Source of the DNA: Novipirellula aureliae | GTDB lineage: Bacteria > Planctomycetota > Planctomycetia > Pirellulales > Pirellulaceae | DNA: 64,000 bases | Direction of reading: 5' to 3' | Assembly (NCBI RefSeq): GCF_007860185.1 | Contig: NZ_SJPY01000003.1 | Coordinates: forward strand, 620,001 to 684,000 | Shown: positions 20,001-27,911 of the stretch, piece after piece | Layout of the letters: every line of letters begins with the position of its first letter | How positions within the stretch are numbered: the first letter of the stretch is position 1 | Position numbers and translations under genes: made by a program | The notes under the pieces: model-generated | Database searches by the model: none | The model's input: only the letters and a program-made list of their open reading frames with translations | What the model was told of the DNA's origin: nothing

Positions 20001-20250
20001 CAAGGACTACCAAATGACGGTCGTGCTGCTCGACGACGGACGCATTGTCAATGGATTGGTTGTCGACCAATCGGACGAAACAATGACCCTGAAAACGAGC
20101 ACGGAGACGATCGTTATTCGCACCGAAGAGATCGAAGATCAAAAACGGACGAACCAATCGTCGATGCCCGAAGGTCTGCTCGAGACTCTATCGGATCAAG
20201 AAACCCAAGATTTAATCGGCTACCTGATGCACCCCAGTCAGGTGGATTAG
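17053..20250 (+). CDS. PVC-type protein: beta-propeller, HEAT repeats and CxxCH haem domain
   Basis: An exported protein of 1065 residues with the layout of the planctomycete/verrucomicrobial membrane-bound dehydrogenase-like family. It has an N-terminal signal or anchor helix (about 19-35), a propeller domain (PIAMAWDGRGRLWVAENFTY and FVLDWSDTGECHEH), a long HEAT-like helical region (about 450-900) and a C-terminal c-type cytochrome domain with CSTCH at 943-947 (GRTLFNKHCSTCHRLYGEG). One covalent haem is expected. A role in periplasmic oxidation of sugars or other polymers is often proposed; the substrate is not known. It is divergent from the preceding gene. Confidence 0.88.
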   Translation: MAAMNAPCFTELPNLPRKWFFLLAVALAMPGIQLAGYRTNDCWAEFPALFNTEKQADKPVMSATVAAASIELPERFHASAFAAEPEVMNPIAMAWDGRGRLWVAENFTYAERSQRFQLDLRDRVLIFDNTSADHFATRRVFTDDIQMLTGLEIGYGGVWLMCPPRLLFLADKDQDDTPDGPATVVLDGFTVAQQNYHNFANGLRFGPDGWLYGRCGGSCPGKIGTPETPDSNRPALTGGVWRYHPLSKAVEVLNAGTTNPWGHDWNDVGEMFFCNTVNGHLWHTIAGAHHPRPFTLDPNRRTYEPIDFHADHWHFDTGKKWMESRDGSANDYGGGHAHSGTLVYQGGRWPKQYDGALFTLNFHGRRANRERIEADGSGYTIKHGSDFFLAADPWFRGIDLSTGPDGNVFVLDWSDTGECHEHTGVHRESGRIYKISYDPQQSESNVPSRKIAEVDFAAGKSNDLHDWPASELVLAHRASNRWYLRQARLELIRRTRLNVEHDDPQTMDAAIAELRKNLLVDKSNSPAVTVQSLLTLHACSKLDQDEVVRLMTTHPYPSVRRTAVRIATEAWPIDDVMGPSWKANFSATVNQDNSLDKLVETFANMARNESNASVRLALASTLQRLPIDRRKTLAIELVAHAEDAGDHNIPLMIWYGLIPLGSRDAGELVEIAGRCRIPTTLKWIARCVAEEMRRQPQAFDALLVEICNRSSIGEQETMMSGICDGLRGWKRADRPEAWNQIAALRAKPLERYVRELGVLFGDGRALQELKQTALGKNSESVSYESRLSALETLIQVGDDDLRAICESLLPDARMNVLAAEGLAKFDDPSIARQLIRRYFAFRSPDRPKIISLLVSRKSFANELLKAIQEEKIHRSDLSAFQARQIQSHHDQSLNRTLANVWGQVHDTPAARLEQIDKLKQALSTETIAASDKSNGRTLFNKHCSTCHRLYGEGATFGPDLSGANRSDLDYLLSNIVDPSGVVDKDYQMTVVLLDDGRIVNGLVVDQSDETMTLKTSTETIVIRTEEIEDQKRTNQSSMPEGLLETLSDQETQDLIGYLMHPSQVD

Positions 20251-20316
20251 GCTGTTGCACGTAATTCACGCTCCTGCGAAGTCAGGGAGGTACACCAAGC
20301 ACCCATCGGAAATCCG

Positions 20317-21192
20317 CTAGCGGCGACGGCGGAAAAACCATACTGCCGTTCCACCTAGACTCAGGATTGCAAAGCTCGATGGCTCGGGGACCGCTTGGAT
20401 CGTCAAATTGTCGATCGCAAAATAACTGGGCGTGTTCATCCCCCAGTTGCCATTGTCGTTCGAAGCAAGGTTGAAATGCAAACTCGATGCGCCCGCGAGG
20501 GGTGTTAAATCCAACAGGGTCCATGCATCGATGATGTAGTCATCTTCAGAGCGGTAATCGGCTAAATGGAATTCAATTTCGTTCGACAAAACTTCATCAT
20601 TCGCATCGATGCCGTATACGGAAAGCTTGAAGAAGTCCGTATCGCCAAATGCCCTTGCTCCTTCGCCACCGTTTGCCATCGTCAATGCGGCATACGTCGT
20701 ATTGGTGACAAACGCAGAAATCGCTTCTGTGTCTTGTGGCAAGTAGATGCTGGGCAAACCGCGAAGGTGCGCCAAATTGTTGCGATCAAAAGCCTCGTTG
20801 CCGGTGAAGTTGCCAACCAGGTCATGGTAGCCAGAAGCCACGCCGTAATTAGACGATTCGTTTGCGCCCGAACCGGGGAACGCGCTGAATTGATTGTTGA
20901 AATCTCCGGTCGTCGTATCGGTTCGATTGGAAACCGCGAATCCTCCCCAACTATTGTAGAAATTCTCATAGCTGTTTGAGAAACCGACTCCTTGAATGTC
21001 AAGGTTGCCTGTGAACCTTGTACCTCCATACGGCCCGGGACTTTCATCGGCGCCCGGAACCGGCCCCTGAAAGAAGTCCTCAACTCCAAGGGGATGGCTT
21101 TCGAAATCGATGACCGTCGCGGCGTTAACAGTTGACAGTCGTGTCGACAACATGGTTGAGACGACAACGAGGCAGCACAAGATGCGAATCAT
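20317..21192 (-). CDS. DUF4465-like surface protein with PEP-CTERM anchor
   Basis: From ATG 21192 the protein has 291 residues: a signal peptide (MIRILCCLVVVSTMLSTRL), a beta-rich domain and a C-terminal PEP-CTERM sorting signal (VPEPSSFAILSLGGTAVWFF, then RRRR). The domain matches the DUF4465 pattern as I know it: an SWGGFAVSN start, SNYGVA, TNTTYAALTMANG, IEFHLADYR and WGMNTPSYFAIDNL near the end. From memory, the vitamin-B12-binding BtuH proteins of Bacteroidetes belong to this family. It lies 40 bp after the DUF1559 gene, downstream of a cobalamin riboswitch. A surface corrinoid-binding role is therefore a reasonable inference. An exosortase must exist elsewhere. Confidence 0.8.
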   Translation of the reverse strand: MIRILCCLVVVSTMLSTRLSTVNAATVIDFESHPLGVEDFFQGPVPGADESPGPYGGTRFTGNLDIQGVGFSNSYENFYNSWGGFAVSNRTDTTTGDFNNQFSAFPGSGANESSNYGVASGYHDLVGNFTGNEAFDRNNLAHLRGLPSIYLPQDTEAISAFVTNTTYAALTMANGGEGARAFGDTDFFKLSVYGIDANDEVLSNEIEFHLADYRSEDDYIIDAWTLLDLTPLAGASSLHFNLASNDNGNWGMNTPSYFAIDNLTIQAVPEPSSFAILSLGGTAVWFFRRRR

Positions 21193-21232
21193 GGTTGGTC
21201 TTTCTTTGTGGTAAGGTGAAACGATTTTAAAG

Positions 21233-22201
21233 TTAAAAGTCGGCAACAATTTCGCCGCCGCGCCGCGACAACAATGCCGCGAAGGTTTTGAGATCAATGT
21301 CATCCGTGACCGTGCGGACCGATCCATCGACCATCAAGAACAGCGAACCACCAACGTGATAGCTATGGAATTCTTGCCCAAGGTCACAAAAGTTCCCTTC
21401 GCGACTGTTGAGACCTGGCGAACACGAAACCCAATCGGTTCCTGGAAGGACGTGAGCACTGATGGGAGCACTTTGGTCGAACAGGTTTTTGTGACCGATC
21501 CAGATGGAATGTAGCCCCTCGGGTGCTTCGCCGACGATGATCGTGTGGGACGTACCGTCAAGGATGGCATTGATTCCAAGTTGGCCATCCTTCCCAAACA
21601 ACAAAACACCTCGACCAACGCCATCGGTAATGCCGATATCGGAATAGTTGTTCGGGCAATTTTTCAGCGGAGCACAGCGTAGCCCCCGCTCGCCATAGTT
21701 GCCGCCGTAATCGGTTCGCCCAAAAAGAACCGTCGAACTGAGGTTGTCACCGTTGGGGCGAAGTAACGTCGACTTTGGTGCCGAGGGGCAAAGGTAAGTG
21801 GGGACAATTTCGGCCCCTGCATCGTGGTTGGCGGGGTCGAGATAAGACACATCCATATCGAGCTTTTCATAGATCCCTGGTTGCTCGATGAAAGGCAATA
21901 AAGACGTTCCCCAGCTTGGCCTCCAAAGTTTTTTAATGAAGGCGTTCGTGGCACTCGCCGCGCCCGCACCGCCAACCGGGAATTTCCGATAGGCTGCATG
22001 GTAGTTGTGAAACCCAAGCCCCATCTGCTTCAAATTATTAGAGCACTGGATTCGACGTGCCGCTTCACGTGCCGCTTGGACCGCTGGTAGCAGCAGTCCC
22101 ACCAAAACGCCAATGATCGCAATCACGACGAGCAACTCAACAAGCGTGAATGCCTGCTTCCGTCTGAGATTTTTGTGGTCGGAGTTCTGAGATAGGTTCA
22201 T
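21233..22201 (-). CDS. DUF1559 protein with type IV pilin-like N-terminus
   Basis: From ATG 22201 (or 22204) the protein has about 322 residues and starts with a prepilin peptidase motif: RRKQAFTLVELLVVIAII, then GVLVGLLLPAVQAAREAARR. Next comes CSNNLKQMGLGFHNYHAAY, the DUF1559 hallmark, and the C-terminal H-rich/LMVDGSV part (FHSYHVGGSLFLMVDGSVRT). DUF1559 proteins are very numerous in planctomycetes and are thought to form pseudopilus or surface structures. GGA lies 6 bp upstream of ATG 22201. The gene stands 130 bp downstream of a cobalamin riboswitch and 40 bp before a DUF4465-like PEP-CTERM gene, so it is probably switched by B12. Confidence 0.9.
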   Translation of the reverse strand: MNLSQNSDHKNLRRKQAFTLVELLVVIAIIGVLVGLLLPAVQAAREAARRIQCSNNLKQMGLGFHNYHAAYRKFPVGGAGAASATNAFIKKLWRPSWGTSLLPFIEQPGIYEKLDMDVSYLDPANHDAGAEIVPTYLCPSAPKSTLLRPNGDNLSSTVLFGRTDYGGNYGERGLRCAPLKNCPNNYSDIGITDGVGRGVLLFGKDGQLGINAILDGTSHTIIVGEAPEGLHSIWIGHKNLFDQSAPISAHVLPGTDWVSCSPGLNSREGNFCDLGQEFHSYHVGGSLFLMVDGSVRTVTDDIDLKTFAALLSRRGGEIVADF

Positions 22202-22337
22202 CATCGTTCCGGCTCGTGAAAAGCCGCGACCATTCAGCCACAACTTGCGGTGGTATCCGTGAAGAAACATGCGCCGAAAACACAACGGTTTTCGCAATAT
22301 CCGCCCCAATCCGAGAGGGCACAAAGACATCTGTTTC

Positions 22338-22549
22338 GTGGTAGGTCTTCTGACTTACTGCCAATCTACGCTCACAGCCTTCTCGCTCGGTTGCCCAAGC
22401 AATGGCTCTTCATTTAAGAAGGAAAGTAGACCTGATTGTTTTGGAGGCTTTCCAAACAAACACGGCAGTTCACAGCGGCTGGACCGTCCCGGAATTTCAC
22501 CGGATGTTCCCTGTTCACTCGCTTCGAAGCATCGAAACGGGTCACCACG
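22338..22549 (-). promoter_or_regulatory. Cobalamin (B12) riboswitch
   Basis: Read on the minus strand, the segment has the conserved cobalamin aptamer parts in order. The P1 arm is CGTGGT (22544-22549). Next comes GGTGACCC, then GAACAGGGAACATCCGGTGA followed by AATTCC, GGGACGGTCCAGCCGCTGTG, and an AGAAGGCTG segment. The 3' end is AAGTCAGAAGACCTACCACG, whose ACCACG (22338-22343) closes P1. The total of 212 nt is the usual aptamer size. The expression platform (22205-22337) leads straight to the DUF1559 gene, whose ribosome site could be masked on B12 binding. No gene of B12 synthesis or a BtuB transporter is adjacent. Confidence 0.88.
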
Positions 22550-22684
22550 AACACGTCCAAGTCTATCCGCAGGATGATGGCCGTCAAGGGCCGGGATTCC
22601 CTAAAATTCGACCCTCTCCCCCCGTTGGTCGATCGCGAAGCGGCTACATTGCCAAAAGCAAACCGATCAGCGAACATAACCCGA

Positions 22685-23614
22685 ATGCAATCGCAACGAT
22701 CACATCGCCACTCGCATCCCCCGTTCGAATTCGACGATCGCCGCTCCTGCATGGAAGCAAGACTTGTCCTCGAATCGGCCGGGATCGGCTCGCACGCTTA
22801 CCAACAACACCACCGTTGGTGGCTGGCGGTCGCGGACGAAAACGAATCGGCCGCGGCGGCGGAACTCAATGCTTATGAGCTCGAGAAAGCTGAATCGCCG
22901 GCGGTAAATAAGCCGAAACGAACCGAGTTGTTCGGCGGCGCGATGGCGGGCGTCTTTGCCTACGCTGTGATCCTCATTTCGTTTTTCCTGCTCGCAGACG
23001 TTTCTGCCTATCAGATCAATTGGTCTCTTCTCGGACAAATGCAAGCAGACAAGGTGACCGGCGGCCAATGGTGGCGATGCGTGACCGCTTTGACGCTGCA
23101 TGTCGATGGCTCTCACCTGATATCGAACTTGGGGTTCGGAGCCGTGTTCGGACTGTTGGCAGGGCGAATTCTCGGCGGTGGTGTCGCTTGGCTGACGATC
23201 GTGTTGGCGGGTACGCTCGGCAATGCGATCAACGCGTTTGTGCGAGACCCCGAGCATGTCTCGATCGGAGCCTCCACCGCCGTCTTTGCCGCATTGGGAA
23301 TCATGGTCGCCCATGCGCTTCGGCCCCCGGCGTTGGATGCATCCTCAGCAGCTGCCGAGAAGTGGCAAAAGCGCTGGAGCCCGTTGATCGGAGGTGTTCT
23401 CTTGTTGGCGATGCTAGGAATCGGTGGCGAGCGAACCGACGTGGTCGCTCATGTGACCGGGTTCCTATCAGGCGTTTTGATCGGATGGTTCGGTTGCCGA
23501 TTGCCGACCCGAGTTCTGGCGAGTTCAACCATCCAGTGCTGTGCTGCAATGGCGGCAATGGCGTTGATTGCTTTTGCATGGAGCCTGAGTATCACTTCGC
23601 CAGTGGATCGGTAG
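22685..23614 (+). CDS. Rhomboid-family intramembrane serine protease
   Basis: Cleaves membrane proteins inside the bilayer. From ATG 22685 the protein has 309 residues. The first ~70 form a small soluble domain (MEARLVLESAGIGSHAYQQH) resembling DUF2007-type domains. Six or seven helices follow. The catalytic parts are present: HVDGSHLISN in the second core helix, GAST with the nucleophile Ser197 and VVAHVTGFLSG with His256. The frame is open to 22436, but that would cross the antisense of the cobalamin riboswitch and its promoter; the exact start is uncertain. Substrates are unknown. Confidence 0.85.
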   Translation: MQSQRSHRHSHPPFEFDDRRSCMEARLVLESAGIGSHAYQQHHRWWLAVADENESAAAAELNAYELEKAESPAVNKPKRTELFGGAMAGVFAYAVILISFFLLADVSAYQINWSLLGQMQADKVTGGQWWRCVTALTLHVDGSHLISNLGFGAVFGLLAGRILGGGVAWLTIVLAGTLGNAINAFVRDPEHVSIGASTAVFAALGIMVAHALRPPALDASSAAAEKWQKRWSPLIGGVLLLAMLGIGGERTDVVAHVTGFLSGVLIGWFGCRLPTRVLASSTIQCCAAMAAMALIAFAWSLSITSPVDR

Positions 23615-23638
23615 ACTCTAGCCCGGATCGATCGAACG

Positions 23639-24835
23639 TCAGACTTTTCGCGATCCGATGGATGAGATCGCTTGCCGTAGGTCCGCTTGACGAGTTCGCT
23701 GCCAATCAACGATCAAACTGACGACTGGCTCGCCTTCTTCAATATTGGATCCTTGTGCAGGAATGTCACGAATTCGCATCGCGGCCGTCAGGTACTGACG
23801 GGTTCGGTTTGTGCAAAACGCCACTCGGCGCGATGCATAGACGATCTTCTTGAGCCTGGGCCGAAAACGGGATTTGGACTTCGTTGCTTCCGCGATTCGT
23901 TGCTGCATCGCTCCAAAGCCAGGGGATGCCGTCACCCAGCCCAACGAAGTGTGAAGTGCTGTAGCGAACAGCGATTCACCTGTCCGCAGAATCCCTTGGT
24001 CGATCATCGCGGCTTCAACCAATTCACTCGAAGCCGTCCAACGCAGATTGATTTCGAGGAGCCATACTCCGTTATCGCGATCCACGATGACATCGGCGTT
24101 AAACAGACCTGCATACGCGCTCTGCTGCACGAACGCTTGCCCCAAGTCGTTGGCAATTTGAAGCTGGGATGGCAAAAGGTCGATGGGCCCGAATGAACCG
24201 CCATAGACAAACGGTAATCCTGCTTTGCGAGTGTGCAGCGACCGGCATACCCCAAGGCAGACCGCAGCGACTCCATCAGATAGATAGGTAATCCCCCAAC
24301 GGCGTCCGGCAATCCAACGTTGCCGTATTGTTTTGCTTGCGTTTGGTTTCGAGCTTGGCGAGGCTGAAGGACCTGACGTTTGCCGATCGAACCATCGAAC
24401 CCCCAGTCCTCCGGTACGGATGAGCGATTTTTCCAGCCATCGTCCATTCGAAACAAGAGCTGTTGAGGACGTTGTTTCAGGAAACCGGATATTGGCCTTG
24501 TCAGCGACGAGACGAAGCACTTCGGGTTGGCGACAATCAACGTGGCGGCCGCTGCCCAATACTTGTGAGAGAAAATTGTCGTCTTGAAAGCCACCCACCA
24601 AAATGAAGGGGCTATTGGGAAACCGGCGGCTAAGTGTTGCAATGAGTTCTTGTCGGGAAACGCCTGATTTAGGCAGTGCATGAAATTCTTCGGCTGCGCT
24701 ACGGCAATCGACATCTCCGAATGAATCGACGCCGATGACTCGTAGGCCGCCACGAATCGCCGACTCGGCTGCCGAGCGGACACTCGCACCGATGAGAATT
24801 ATGGGTTGCTGCAATGCGTTTTCTTCGAAGTGCAA
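23639..24835 (-). CDS. ATP-grasp family protein
   Basis: ATP-grasp enzymes join a carboxylate to an amine or thiol through an acyl-phosphate. The 398 residues have an N-terminal Rossmann-like part (IILIGASVRSAAESAIRGG), the lysine/Gly loop (KSLIRTGGLGVRWFD), YGGSFGPIDLLP and the metal-binding block VWLLEINLRWTASSELVE. It resembles the group of ATP-grasp proteins seen near methanopterin-linked C1 genes in planctomycetes, but no such gene is in view. Last gene of a three-gene run with an SDR (13 bp gap) and a GH88-like hydrolase. The start is TTG at 24835, the least certain point. Confidence 0.75.
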   Translation of the reverse strand: MHFEENALQQPIILIGASVRSAAESAIRGGLRVIGVDSFGDVDCRSAAEEFHALPKSGVSRQELIATLSRRFPNSPFILVGGFQDDNFLSQVLGSGRHVDCRQPEVLRLVADKANIRFPETTSSTALVSNGRWLEKSLIRTGGLGVRWFDRQTSGPSASPSSKPNASKTIRQRWIAGRRWGITYLSDGVAAVCLGVCRSLHTRKAGLPFVYGGSFGPIDLLPSQLQIANDLGQAFVQQSAYAGLFNADVIVDRDNGVWLLEINLRWTASSELVEAAMIDQGILRTGESLFATALHTSLGWVTASPGFGAMQQRIAEATKSKSRFRPRLKKIVYASRRVAFCTNRTRQYLTAAMRIRDIPAQGSNIEEGEPVVSLIVDWQRTRQADLRQAISSIGSRKV

Positions 24836-24848
24836 GGGTGAGATTCAC

Positions 24849-25658
24849 TTACAACCGTGGAATGGTCATTCCGCCGTCGACCATGACGACCTGTCCGGTC
24901 GAGTAACCAAAATCGCCGCAGGCCATTGCCGCGACGATCTTTCCTGTATCTTCGGGTTGTCCCCACCGTGATTGTGGAATCAATCCTTCCGCGATCAGTC
25001 GATCATACTTTTCTTTGACGGCCGAGGTCATATCGGTTGCCGTGATTCCAGGTCGCACTTCGAATACAGGAATCCCGTATTCGGCTAAGCGGACGGCCCA
25101 TAAACGGGTCGCCATACTGACGCCTGCTTTCGAGATGCAGTACTCCCCGCGGCTTGGCGAAGCCACCGTCGCCGAGATCGACGAAACGTTGATGATCGTT
25201 CGCGTCTGCGAGGGAACGCCGTTATCCGACTCGGATTTGCCTTGCCTGACAAACCAATTGGAAACTTGCTGAGTCAGGAAATAGGGTCCTTGCAAATTTG
25301 TTTTGAGAACCCATTCAAAATCCTCTTCGGTCGCTTCCATCATATCAAGTCGCCTCTTCGGGGCGACACCCGCGTTATTGACGAGAACGTCAAGACGGCC
25401 GAAGTGAGATTCGATTTGATCAAGCATCGCCTGGCGGGCTTCGGTTACTGCGACATCACATCGGCAATAGAGAACATCGACACCAAGCTTTTTGATTGCT
25501 TCAATACTCTCGCCGACTTGATCGGCTTCGCGAACACCGCAGACCACCAAGTCGAACGATTCGCGGTTCGATGCGGGGTCGCCCGCTAGGCATTTGGCGA
25601 TTCCAAGTCCGATACCTCGTGTGCCGCCGGTCACCAAGGCCACTCGTCGCTTTTTCAT
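24849..25658 (-). CDS. Short-chain dehydrogenase/reductase (FabG/KduD-like)
   Basis: An NAD(P)-dependent oxidoreductase of 269 residues from ATG 25658. It has the cofactor loop TGGTRGIG (10-17), VLVNNAGVAPKR, the catalytic Ser in INVSSISATVASPSRGEY and the Tyr-x3-Lys pair in YCISK, plus the C-terminal GQVVMVDGG. All catalytic residues are present. The substrate cannot be read from sequence. It follows a GH88-like hydrolase by 100 bp, so a uronate or keto-sugar substrate is possible. A TTG start at 25667 would add three residues. Confidence 0.85.
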   Translation of the reverse strand: MKKRRVALVTGGTRGIGLGIAKCLAGDPASNRESFDLVVCGVREADQVGESIEAIKKLGVDVLYCRCDVAVTEARQAMLDQIESHFGRLDVLVNNAGVAPKRRLDMMEATEEDFEWVLKTNLQGPYFLTQQVSNWFVRQGKSESDNGVPSQTRTIINVSSISATVASPSRGEYCISKAGVSMATRLWAVRLAEYGIPVFEVRPGITATDMTSAVKEKYDRLIAEGLIPQSRWGQPEDTGKIVAAMACGDFGYSTGQVVMVDGGMTIPRL

Positions 25659-25758
25659 GATCAACAACTCTGTTAGTGAAATGGGGCGTGCCTAAGTTTC
25701 CAGGTTACGGTTTTCTCTTTGACGGCAAGCTACAAGCTTACCCCCTTCTTTGCCACCC

Positions 25759-27135
25759 TTACGACAGATAAAACTTGTAGTATGGCTTCCCCGTCGCCAT
25801 GCGTAGAACATACAAAGCAACTTCACGGGCATGGTAATCGCCCCACATCGAACTTTCACCACAAGGCACACTTTGTCCTTCGGGAATATGATCCCATCCA
25901 TTAGGACGATGGTAGACCGAATGCAAAATCAGACCTTGATGAGAAGGGCTCGTGCTCAGATAGGGCTCGTGCAATAGCGTCCTCAAGACGGTCAAACCAG
26001 CTTGGCGATAGCGAGTGGCTGCATCCGAGTCCCCTTTCGCCTCCAAATAATGTCCAAGCCGAATCAGGCCTTGCGAAGCGATCGCAGCAGCAGAGCTATC
26101 AACGGGCTCAAATTGGTTGAAGGGATCCGCAGGACGACTTAGATAGTCGTCTCCGAGTTTGTACAACTCGGGTGCCCCGGTATCCCAATAGGGGATGCCA
26201 TCGGCAGCCGAGTTCTCGATGTAGAATTCACAACTCGCACGAGCGGCCTTGAGCATAAACGTCTCTACCGATTCACGACCTCCAAATACTTCGAACTCCT
26301 CATCGGGTCGGGTAGCAAGGAATTCCAATTGTTCAGGATAGCCTGCGATAATCCAGGCCAATCCCCGAGTCCAAGTGGTAAACGGCGAAAAGCCTTGTTG
26401 TGAATTGGGACAGCGATAATTTCCATCGTTAAGATTGAAGAGACTCTCATGGGCCGTTCGTCCGCGAACGTCGTAGGCATCGCGTCCTTCACCGTAATAC
26501 ACCGCATAGTCGGCTGTCGTTTTCGCGTGCTCGACCAATCGCCCTAGCAGACTTATGGATCGATCGTTTTCATCCATCAAAGCGTGCCCGAGTTGGTGCG
26601 ATACTGCCAAAGCCCGAAGCGAGCGAATGGTATCGGCAAACAATGAATGCGGACCATTAAATGAGTAGATGTATCCGCCGACTGGTAACGATGTCCAACG
26701 CTTCGCCTGGACTGCCCCCGATGCCATTAAAGCGAGTTCGTAATAGTTTTTCTCCCAATGGTTGGCTTCGATCACGCCTTCTTGCATTAACCGCAGCAGG
26801 TTTCCATAGGTACTGACGTTATTAAACCCGTGGTCATGAACCCCAAAGTGGGTGATGTGGGGAGCCATTCTTGCAAGTGTGTTTTGGCGGCCCAGTTCTA
26901 ACATTGAGCCGTCACCAGAGGCATCAAACTGCAGGATTTCGCTACCGTACTGAAAGCCTTGCGTCCACTCGGTCCAACCTCGCGTCGTGTAGAGTCCGCC
27001 GATGGTGAAGACCGGCGACCCTTGGCTGGAGTCATAGTCACGGTTTATCGAGGTAATCTTCTGCCCCGAAATCTCCCAGAATACTTGCAGGCTTGGAAGC
27101 AAACTTTCAGGAGTGATTGACGTATCAATTATCAT
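25759..27135 (-). CDS. GH88-like unsaturated glucuronyl hydrolase
   Basis: Probably removes the unsaturated uronic acid from oligosaccharides made by polysaccharide lyases. The 458 residues fit an alpha/alpha-barrel: THFGVHDHGFNNVSTYGNLL with Asp101, WTRGLAWIIAGYPEQLEFL, a PVDSSAAAIASQGLIRLGHY block and SSMWGDYHAREVALYVLRM near the end, all of which recall GH88. No signal peptide is seen, so it is likely cytoplasmic. First gene of a run with an SDR and an ATP-grasp gene. GH105 is an alternative family. Confidence 0.8.
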   Translation of the reverse strand: MIIDTSITPESLLPSLQVFWEISGQKITSINRDYDSSQGSPVFTIGGLYTTRGWTEWTQGFQYGSEILQFDASGDGSMLELGRQNTLARMAPHITHFGVHDHGFNNVSTYGNLLRLMQEGVIEANHWEKNYYELALMASGAVQAKRWTSLPVGGYIYSFNGPHSLFADTIRSLRALAVSHQLGHALMDENDRSISLLGRLVEHAKTTADYAVYYGEGRDAYDVRGRTAHESLFNLNDGNYRCPNSQQGFSPFTTWTRGLAWIIAGYPEQLEFLATRPDEEFEVFGGRESVETFMLKAARASCEFYIENSAADGIPYWDTGAPELYKLGDDYLSRPADPFNQFEPVDSSAAAIASQGLIRLGHYLEAKGDSDAATRYRQAGLTVLRTLLHEPYLSTSPSHQGLILHSVYHRPNGWDHIPEGQSVPCGESSMWGDYHAREVALYVLRMATGKPYYKFYLS

Positions 27136-27254
27136 GTTAGGTTTTTGTTAGTATCCTTCGGTGGTGTCAGCACCGCTAAGCCTACCCGTTGGGCGTTTGT
27201 TTGTTGAGACGGGGCCCACGCAGCGGCGTCTCTCGGAACAAGCAATCATGGGTG

Positions 27255-27565
27255 GCACAGGCTTCTAGCCTGTGGTCGGGCCATCACAGGTTGGAAGCCT
27301 GTGGCCAGGCCATCACAGGCTAGAAGCCTGTGCCACTTGGTTGGGCGATCACAGGTTGGAAGCCTGCGGTCGGGCCATCACAAGCTAGAAGCCTGTGCCA
27401 CTTGGTCGGGCCATCACAGGCTAGAAGCCTGTGCCACTTGGTTGGGCGATCACAGGTTGGAAGCCTGTGGTCGGGCCATCACAGGCTAGAAGCCTGTGCC
27501 ACTTGGTTGGGCGATCACAGGCTGGAAGCCTGCGGTCGGGCCATCACAGGCTAGAAGCCTGTGCC
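27255..27565. repeat. Array of ten hairpin repeats, core AGGCTAGAAGCCT
   Basis: Ten copies of a short palindrome of the type CACAGGCTAGAAGCCTGTG. The first copy is inverted (AGGCTTCTAGCCT). The later copies partly alternate between AGGCTAGAAGCCT and AGGTTGGAAGCCT, with two spacer types (CCACTTGGTTGGGCGAT and GTCGGGCCAT), giving a 64-65 bp higher-order unit in part of the array. It is read through in all frames without a credible protein. A related array is at 56480-56713. Confidence 0.9.
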
Positions 27566-27681
27566 ACTTGGTTGGGATGCGGCCCAATTCGTTGCCTTGG
27601 CTCAGCTGCTGTCTGACGGGTTGGGACAATTTTTGCGGGCCGTTGCTTGAAAATCGGGGAGTCCCCGTCCCCCACCAATTG

Positions 27682-27710
27682 GCTGGCGTTATCGCCAGCG
27701 TTTTGGGTTT
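27682..27710 (+). terminator. Possible short terminator hairpin
   Basis: GCTGGCG-TTAT-CGCCAGC followed by GTTTTGGGTTT. Stem and loop are good but the T-run is broken. There is no plus-strand gene just before it. The rest of 27136-27911 outside the array shows no gene. Confidence 0.3.
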
Positions 27711-27911
27711 GCTGGTGACGGGGCGATCGCGGGTGCAGTCGGCCATCGTCCCGATTGGCATTCGGCTGAGGAGCCAAGTGAATGGGTTCCGGCGGTGGCG
27801 ATTGCTAACGAACCTGCGATTATGCCATGACCGCGCCCCTGACGTGAGTCGGTTTGGGCCTTAGGATAGGTGTTAGCTGCACTACTACTTAGAGCCCAAA
27901 AGGATCAATTT

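Noticed and set aside
22202-22330. Longer N-terminus of the DUF1559 protein (start at 22330)
   Set aside because: It would place coding sequence in the expression platform, against the aptamer, and bury the prepilin motif; ATG 22201/22204 with GGA upstream fits better.
22402-22878. 158-codon plus frame ahead of the rhomboid gene
   Set aside because: It covers the antisense of the cobalamin riboswitch and reads as another frame of the rhomboid start.
27255-27565. Hairpin array as a CRISPR
   Set aside because: Spacers are not unique but come in two recurring types, repeats are under 20 bp and variable, and no cas gene is nearby.
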